Part shown: positions 59,328-64,000 of the stretch, piece by piece | Layout: every line of letters begins with the position of its first letter | How positions within the stretch are numbered: position 1 is the stretch's first letter | Source of the DNA: Vulcanimicrobiota bacterium | GTDB lineage: Bacteria; Vulcanimicrobiota; Vulcanimicrobiia; Vulcanimicrobiales; Vulcanimicrobiaceae | Direction: 5' to 3' | DNA length: 64,000 nucleotides | Assembly (NCBI GenBank): GCA_003161435.1 | Contig: PMOS01000004.1 | Coordinates: 1 to 64,000, forward strand | Notes under the pieces: generated by a model | Database searches by the model: none | What the model was told of the DNA's origin: nothing | What the model saw: the letters and a program-made list of their open reading frames with translations, nothing else | Program-made: the position numbers and the translations under genes

Positions 59328-60007
59328 CCGTCACAAACTTCCTGATCCTGATCAACGTCCTCGCCTACGTCTGGGAAATCTCGACGGGCGGTCCCGACTC
59401 CGACCACGGTCAGCTCGTCGGCGTCGCCGTGATGCAGTACGGTCAGTGGTGGCGGATCTTCACCGGCGCGTTCTTGCACGCCAACTTGTTGCACATCGGG
59501 CTCAACATGTTCGCGCTCTTTCAAGTCGGCAGCGTCGTCGAGGCGCTGTACGGCAAGGTGCGCTTCACGCTACTGTACGTCGTGGCGATCGTCGGCTCGG
59601 GACTTGCCGTCGTCGCGTTCAACTACGACATTCCGACGCTCGGCGCGAGCGGCGCGATCTTCGGCTTGTTCGGTGCGCTCGTCGCCGTCGGACTGCGCCT
59701 CGGCAAGCGCGGGCGTTCGCTGATCGGTCAAGTTCTGCCGATCATTCTGATCAATCTCGTGTTCACGGTGAGCGTGCCCGGGATCTCGATCGCGGCCCAC
59801 GTCGGCGGTTTGGTGACGGGTTTCCTGGCCGGCTTGGTGTTGTTCATGATGCCGGCTTCCCGTCCGACGCCGGCCTACGCCTACGCCGCCGCTCACGAGA
59901 CGTCCGTACCGTCGCGCGCGGTCGAGACGATCGAGCAGCCGCCTGAGGCGGCGCCGCACGAGGCCGAAGACGCTGCGCCGCTCGAGGAGCGGGACCCGCG
60001 GGAATGA
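59324..60007 (+). CDS. rhomboid intramembrane serine protease
   Basis: A 227-residue membrane protein with six helices. The catalytic serine is in LGASGAIFGLFGA and the histidine in ISIAAHVGGLVTGFLAG. The helix-2 motif FLHANLLHIGLNMFALFQVG is diagnostic of rhomboids. A long acidic, Pro/Ala-rich cytosolic tail follows (about 180-227). GTG overlaps the DtxR stop, and the DinG gene overlaps its own stop. Confidence 0.94.
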   Translation: MTVTNFLILINVLAYVWEISTGGPDSDHGQLVGVAVMQYGQWWRIFTGAFLHANLLHIGLNMFALFQVGSVVEALYGKVRFTLLYVVAIVGSGLAVVAFNYDIPTLGASGAIFGLFGALVAVGLRLGKRGRSLIGQVLPIILINLVFTVSVPGISIAAHVGGLVTGFLAGLVLFMMPASRPTPAYAYAAAHETSVPSRAVETIEQPPEAAPHEAEDAAPLEERDPRE

Positions 60008-61935
60008 AGCTCGTCGACGACGCGTTCGCGACCGACGGCCCGATCGCGCGCGCGCTGCCGGGCTTCGAGTTGCGCGAAGGCCAGCTGCGGATGGCGCGCC
60101 TGATCGAGCGCGGTTTCCTCGAGAACGTGCACACCGTCGTCGAAGCGGGGACCGGCGTCGGCAAGTCGCTGGCCTATCTCGTTCCGGCACTGCGCGCCGG
60201 TGCGCGCGTCGTGATCTCGACCGGGACGATCGCGCTGCAAGAGCAACTCGTGCGCAAGGACATCCCGCTCGTCACCAAGGCACTCGGAATCGATGCCCGG
60301 GTCGTGTTGCTCAAAGGGCGCAACCACTATCTCTGCAAGGCGAAGTTCGAGAAGGAGAGCGGCGCGCGGCTGATCGCACCGTCGGTCGCGCTCGAACGGT
60401 TGTGGGCCTGGGCCGAGCGCACCGAAACCGGCGATCGCGCCGAGTTGGAGTTCACCCCGCGGTCCGACGACTGGGAGACGCTCGACGCCGATGCCGACGA
60501 CTGCATCGGCGAGTACTGTCATCGCTTCGCCGACTGTCACTTTTTCGCCAAGCGCGACGCCGCGCGCTTCGCCGACGTCGTGGTGGTGAACCACGCGCTG
60601 TTCTTCCTCGACCTGGCCAGCGGCGGCGCGCTGCTGCCCGCCTACGACTTCGTCATCCTCGACGAAGCGCACCAGGCGGAGAAGTACGCGACGGCCGCCT
60701 TGACCGCGACGCTCTCGCCCAGCTCGGTGCATCGGATGATGCGCAAGCTGCATCGCACCTACGCCATCCCCGGCGCGCACGATGCGGAGCTGGACGAGTC
60801 GATGCGGCGCTTGCAGCAGACGCTCGCGCAGGTTCCCGGCGACAAGTACCCGGTGGCCGCGAACGAAGGCGTCGGCGAAGTCTTGCCGTTGCTGCGCGAG
60901 TCGTTCTACCGGCTCGAGAACTGGCTGCACGCGAACTGGAAGGACGGCCTGCGAAAGCCGACCGACAACGAATCCGAAGCCGAACGGCGGCGCGATCTCG
61001 CACTGCGCTCGGTCGCCGCGCACGTGGCAACCGTCGACCGCATCGAGAGCGCCGCACAGCAGGCTTCGAACGGTGCTGTGCCGGCCAACGAGATCGACGC
61101 CGTGGCATGGGTCGAACGCGGTGACGGCGGCGAGCGCTACGAGGTGAACGCGGCGCCGTTCAGCGTCGCGGAGTTTCTGCGCGCGACGCTCTTCGGCCGC
61201 ACACGCAGCGTCGTGCTGACCAGCGCTACGATCTCCGCCGGCGGCTCGTTTACGTTTCTCATGTCGTCGCTGGGCGTCGACGATGCGCAGCAGCTGGTCG
61301 CGCCGTCGCCTTTCGATTACGCGAAACAGGCGCGGCTCTACGTGGCCTCGCCCAACCTCAACCCCAAAGCCGCCGACTTTGCGCGGCGCGCCGCGCCGTT
61401 GATCGAGGAGATCCTCGATCGCACCGCCGGCCGTGCCTTCGTCCTGTTCACGTCGTACGCGCGGATGCGCGAAGTGCACGGTCTGCTGCGCGAGCGGTTG
61501 GCGTTCCCGACGAAGGTCCAGGGCGACTTGCCGCGCTCGGCGCTGTTGGACTGGTTCCGGTCCACGCGTCACGCCGTGCTGTTCGCGACAGCGACGTTCT
61601 GGGAAGGGATCGACGTCGTCGGCGACGCCCTCTCGTGTGTGGTGATCGATCGGCTGCCGTTTCCGTCGCCCTCCGACCCGCTGGTCGCCGCGCGGATCGC
61701 GGCCCTCGAGGCACAGGGGCGCTCGGGGTTCGAGCACTACATGATCCCCAGCGCGATCGTGCGCCTCAAACAGGGCTTCGGACGGCTGATCCGTTCGACG
61801 ACCGATCGCGGCGTGGTGGCGCTGCTCGACGGCCGTGCGACCTCGATGCGCTACGGCGCGACCATCGTTGACGCGCTGCCCCCGGCGACCCGCATCGACG
61901 ACCTCGCGCTGCTCGACGACCTCTTTCGCCGCTGA
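60004..61935 (+). CDS. dinG: DinG-family ATP-dependent helicase
   Basis: A 643-residue XPD-like helicase. It has ELREGQLRMARLIERGF, Walker A VVEAGTGVGKSLAYL, the iron-sulfur cysteines (HYLCKAKFE, DDCIGEYCHRFADCHFF, four in all), the DEAH box ILDEAHQAEKYAT, motif III TSATI, GRAFVLFTSYARM and motif VI QGFGRLIRS. It unwinds DNA with 5'-3' polarity, likely in DNA repair. ATG overlaps the rhomboid stop (ATGA). Confidence 0.94.
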   Translation: MKLVDDAFATDGPIARALPGFELREGQLRMARLIERGFLENVHTVVEAGTGVGKSLAYLVPALRAGARVVISTGTIALQEQLVRKDIPLVTKALGIDARVVLLKGRNHYLCKAKFEKESGARLIAPSVALERLWAWAERTETGDRAELEFTPRSDDWETLDADADDCIGEYCHRFADCHFFAKRDAARFADVVVVNHALFFLDLASGGALLPAYDFVILDEAHQAEKYATAALTATLSPSSVHRMMRKLHRTYAIPGAHDAELDESMRRLQQTLAQVPGDKYPVAANEGVGEVLPLLRESFYRLENWLHANWKDGLRKPTDNESEAERRRDLALRSVAAHVATVDRIESAAQQASNGAVPANEIDAVAWVERGDGGERYEVNAAPFSVAEFLRATLFGRTRSVVLTSATISAGGSFTFLMSSLGVDDAQQLVAPSPFDYAKQARLYVASPNLNPKAADFARRAAPLIEEILDRTAGRAFVLFTSYARMREVHGLLRERLAFPTKVQGDLPRSALLDWFRSTRHAVLFATATFWEGIDVVGDALSCVVIDRLPFPSPSDPLVAARIAALEAQGRSGFEHYMIPSAIVRLKQGFGRLIRSTTDRGVVALLDGRATSMRYGATIVDALPPATRIDDLALLDDLFRR

Positions 61936-62004
61936 ACGCCGGGCGGGCGCCAGGTGTGATCCACATTGCTCGCGGCCACGCGCCCAAATGCCGTTATCAC
62001 TTGT

Positions 62005-62226
62005 ATGGAGCGCGTCGAGCTTCGTTTGGATCCGCCGGCTGCTCGTGACGCGCGCTGTTGGCATTGCCGGCGGGCGGTGGCGGGACGCGTCGTCGCACGC
62101 TATCTGTATCCGGGCGAGCGGCCGCGAACCGCGGTCGTCGAGGACTGGTATGCCTGCGCATGCGGCGCATACCAGAACGTGCGGCGCCCGAGCGAGATTC
62201 GCATCTCGGCCGTTCACGCGGCCTGA
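62005..62226 (+). CDS. small zinc-ribbon-like protein
   Basis: A 73-residue protein. Two cysteine pairs, CWHC (about 18-21) and CACG (about 52-55), suggest a zinc ribbon. Starts at ATG 62005 after a short intergenic gap. No named family recognised. Confidence 0.55.
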   Translation: MERVELRLDPPAARDARCWHCRRAVAGRVVARYLYPGERPRTAVVEDWYACACGAYQNVRRPSEIRISAVHAA

Positions 62227-62275
62227 CCCGAGCTGGCGGGCGGGACCGCGCGCCGCACGCGCGAAGCCGCGCGGC

Positions 62276-63298
62276 ATGTGCCCGCGTTCGATCCCCGCGC
62301 TGTTCTGTGCCGTGCTCTGCGTCATGCCCCTGCCTGCCGGCGCCTGGGGCGCGCAGGGCCATCGCATCGTCAACGGAGCCGCGATCCGCGAGCTACCCGA
62401 AAGCGTCCCGGCGTTCGTGCGCAGCAGCGCGGCGCACGATGAGATCGCGTTGCTCGGCCCCGAGGCCGATCGCATCAAGGGCGCCGGCGCGCCGCTCGAC
62501 GACGACGACGATCCCGGCCACTACTTGGATGCGATGGACGACGACACGGTCGCCGGTGTCGTGAAGCTGAACGCGCTGCCGAAGGATCGGGCGGCCTACG
62601 ACCGCGCGCTGCGCGCCGCCTCAACCGACGAGTTCGGCCAAGGATATCTGCCGTACTCGATCGCGGACGGTTGGGAGCGCGTCGTCCGCGACTTCGCCTA
62701 CTGGCGCGTCGACGTGGTCGGAGCGACGAAGGCAGCCACCTCCGACGAGCGCGCGTTCTTCGCGTTCGACCGCAGCGTTCGCGAGGCCGTCACATTGCGC
62801 GACATCGGGTACTGGGGCCATTTCGTCGCCGACGCGTCGCAGCCGCTGCACGTGAGCGTGCACTTCAACGGCTGGAACGGGCAGAAGTACGGTAACCCGA
62901 ACAACTTCTCGGAATCCCGCACGGTGCACACGCGCTTCGAGACGGCGCTGGTGCGGGCGGTCGCGAGCGAGGATCTCGTCGCGGCGCGCGTCCCCGCCCT
63001 CGTCGTGTCGCGCGATCCGATCCTCACCCAGGTCGGTGCATACTTGGCGGTGAGTCAGAGCAGAGTCCCCGACGTCTACCGGGTCGAAGCGGCCGGTGGG
63101 ATCGACGCCCATAGTCCGGCGGCAACCGCGCTCGTTCTCGAACGTCTGGCGGCCGGCGCCGCAGAGATGCGTGATCTGATCGTCGACGCGTGGCAGATGA
63201 GCGACGACGTGAAAATCGGTTACCCTGGGATCGCGGTCCGCGACGTCGAGTCCGGTGCCGTGATGCCGACGCGCGCGAACGTAGGTCTGGGCGACTAG
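62276..63298 (+). CDS. S1/P1-type nuclease-like secreted protein
   Basis: A 340-residue protein. The signal peptide ends PAGA-WGAQGHRIVNGAAI, which puts a Trp at the mature N-terminus, followed by GH, as in zinc-dependent S1/P1 nucleases and phospholipase C. Further zinc ligand candidates are DIGYWGHFVADASQPLHVSVHFNGWNG. It is likely a periplasmic nuclease or phosphoesterase. The upstream in-frame sequence overlaps noncoding DNA and is excluded. Confidence 0.85.
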   Translation: MCPRSIPALFCAVLCVMPLPAGAWGAQGHRIVNGAAIRELPESVPAFVRSSAAHDEIALLGPEADRIKGAGAPLDDDDDPGHYLDAMDDDTVAGVVKLNALPKDRAAYDRALRAASTDEFGQGYLPYSIADGWERVVRDFAYWRVDVVGATKAATSDERAFFAFDRSVREAVTLRDIGYWGHFVADASQPLHVSVHFNGWNGQKYGNPNNFSESRTVHTRFETALVRAVASEDLVAARVPALVVSRDPILTQVGAYLAVSQSRVPDVYRVEAAGGIDAHSPAATALVLERLAAGAAEMRDLIVDAWQMSDDVKIGYPGIAVRDVESGAVMPTRANVGLGD

Positions 63299-63389
63299 TG
63301 AGCCCAGGCTCGTCCGCCTAGCGAACGAGCGAGTTTTGACTCGGCGGCCCTCGGAGAAACCGGGCGGTGTACTCGACAGGAGCTTGGCC

Positions 63390-64000
63390 GTGAAGCAAAC
63401 CAACATCGTCCGCGCGCTCGCTAGCGTCGTCGCTATCGCGGGGCTCGCCGTCGCACCCTTCGCGGCAGGGGCGCAGACGCCGCGCCCGGGCGGCCCGCCG
63501 ATGGGCGGGATGGGCCGTCAGCCGATGCCGACGAACGACGCTGAGTTCGTGCGTGCGCTCGACGCCGCCAACTCGGCCGAGCTCGAGATGGCGAAGTACG
63601 TCGTCAACCGCACCCAGGACACGGCGGTGCACCAGTTCGCGCAGCACATGATCGACGATCACAGCACCGCCGCGGTCAAACTGGAAGCCGCGACGCGCGG
63701 CACCAACCTGGTTCCCGTGCCGCGCGAGGACACGAATCGGATGGGCATGCGGGGAATCACGATCCTGCAGGGCGAGGACGGAACACAACGCGACAACGAC
63801 TACATGCGCATGCAGGTGCCCGCACATCGCCAAGCGCTCGCGCTGCTCAATTGGGAATCCGAAAACGGGACGAACGCCGGCCTCAAGACGCTCGCGACGA
63901 ACCTCGCGCCGACCGTCCAGCAGCACCTCCAACTCGCGCAGACGTACCTCGCCGCGAACAACCTCACGCCCTACGCACCACCCACGACGAACGGTGGATC
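63390..64000 (+). CDS. DUF4142 secreted protein (3' end cut by window)
   Basis: GTG at 63390 with an AGGAG ribosome site. The signal peptide (about 1-29, ending AAGA-QTP) leads to a DUF4142-like helical-bundle domain: NDAEFVRALDAANSAELEMAKYVVNRTQDTAVHQFAQHMIDDHSTAAVKLEAA. A Gly/Met/Pro-rich linker precedes it. Family of ferritin-like-fold proteins of unknown function. The last codons run off the window. Confidence 0.85.
   Translation, partial: MKQTNIVRALASVVAIAGLAVAPFAAGAQTPRPGGPPMGGMGRQPMPTNDAEFVRALDAANSAELEMAKYVVNRTQDTAVHQFAQHMIDDHSTAAVKLEAATRGTNLVPVPREDTNRMGMRGITILQGEDGTQRDNDYMRMQVPAHRQALALLNWESENGTNAGLKTLATNLAPTVQQHLQLAQTYLAANNLTPYAPPTTNGG

Noticed and set aside
59893-62478. 861-codon antisense frame over dinG and neighbours
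   Set aside because: Overlaps well-supported coding genes and contains no recognisable domain.

Overview
This 64 kb window is chromosomal DNA from a GC-rich bacterium. Genes are packed tightly, with many 4-base stop/start overlaps (ATGA or GTGA) and frequent GTG and TTG starts. The gene mix includes a class I DhnA-type aldolase, PstSCAB with PhoBR, an arsenite-oxidase island and a SorAB sulfite dehydrogenase. This suggests a soil or rock-dwelling chemoheterotroph, perhaps from a poorly cultured lineage such as Vulcanimicrobiota/Eremiobacterota. That placement is inference; no rRNA is present to confirm it.

Layout. (1) 1-11 kb: a truncated membrane-anchored ClpE-like gene, a SIMPL protein, GlsB and a ferredoxin. 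These are followed by a coupled operon of methyltransferase, FAD oxidoreductase, SRPBCC cyclase-like protein and ketosynthase, running straight into an AttEFGH-like export system. (2) 11-18.9 kb: a winged-helix/nucleotidyltransferase pair with 22-bp iterated upstream repeats, NifU-like protein, aldolase, UbiA prenyltransferase, a hydroxyacid dehydrogenase, Ppx, PhoB and PhoR. (3) 18.8-23.7 kb: a candidate Pho box and pstS-C-A-B-B. (4) 23.7-34 kb: a large arsenic island with AioBA, cofactor genes, two ArsR repressors, ArsI, an aquaporin, ArsC and an ArsN1-like acetyltransferase, followed by SorAB. A palindrome, ATCGAC-N4-GTCGAT, occurs upstream of aioB and again over the start of the second arsR, which suggests one regulon. 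(5) 34.3-37.2 kb: threonine degradation (tdh-kbl). (6) 37.3-43.5 kb: a sulfur and copper stress block with an ArsR-rhodanese fusion, an MFS carrier, a persulfide-dioxygenase-like hydrolase, a Met/His-rich lipoprotein, a multicopper oxidase and another MFS carrier. The hydrolase has an in-frame TGA at the position of a family Cys, with a short SECIS-like hairpin just downstream. It is the strongest unusual signal in the window, a candidate selenoprotein.

(7) 43.5-47.4 kb: a secreted phosphoesterase, a DUF1772/TetR pair and a DUF4336 protein. (8) 47.4-57.5 kb is accessory DNA. It holds decayed tolC and parE genes beside an intact parD, an S74-chaperone lipoprotein, a TIR-STAND-TPR protein and an integrase remnant abutting an initiator tRNA-Met. 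An IS1-family transposase, a BrnTA-like toxin-antitoxin pair and a serine-type tRNA with a UAG anticodon follow. (9) 57.5-64 kb returns to core genes: adenosine deaminase, DtxR regulator, rhomboid protease, DinG helicase, S1/P1 nuclease and a truncated DUF4142 protein.
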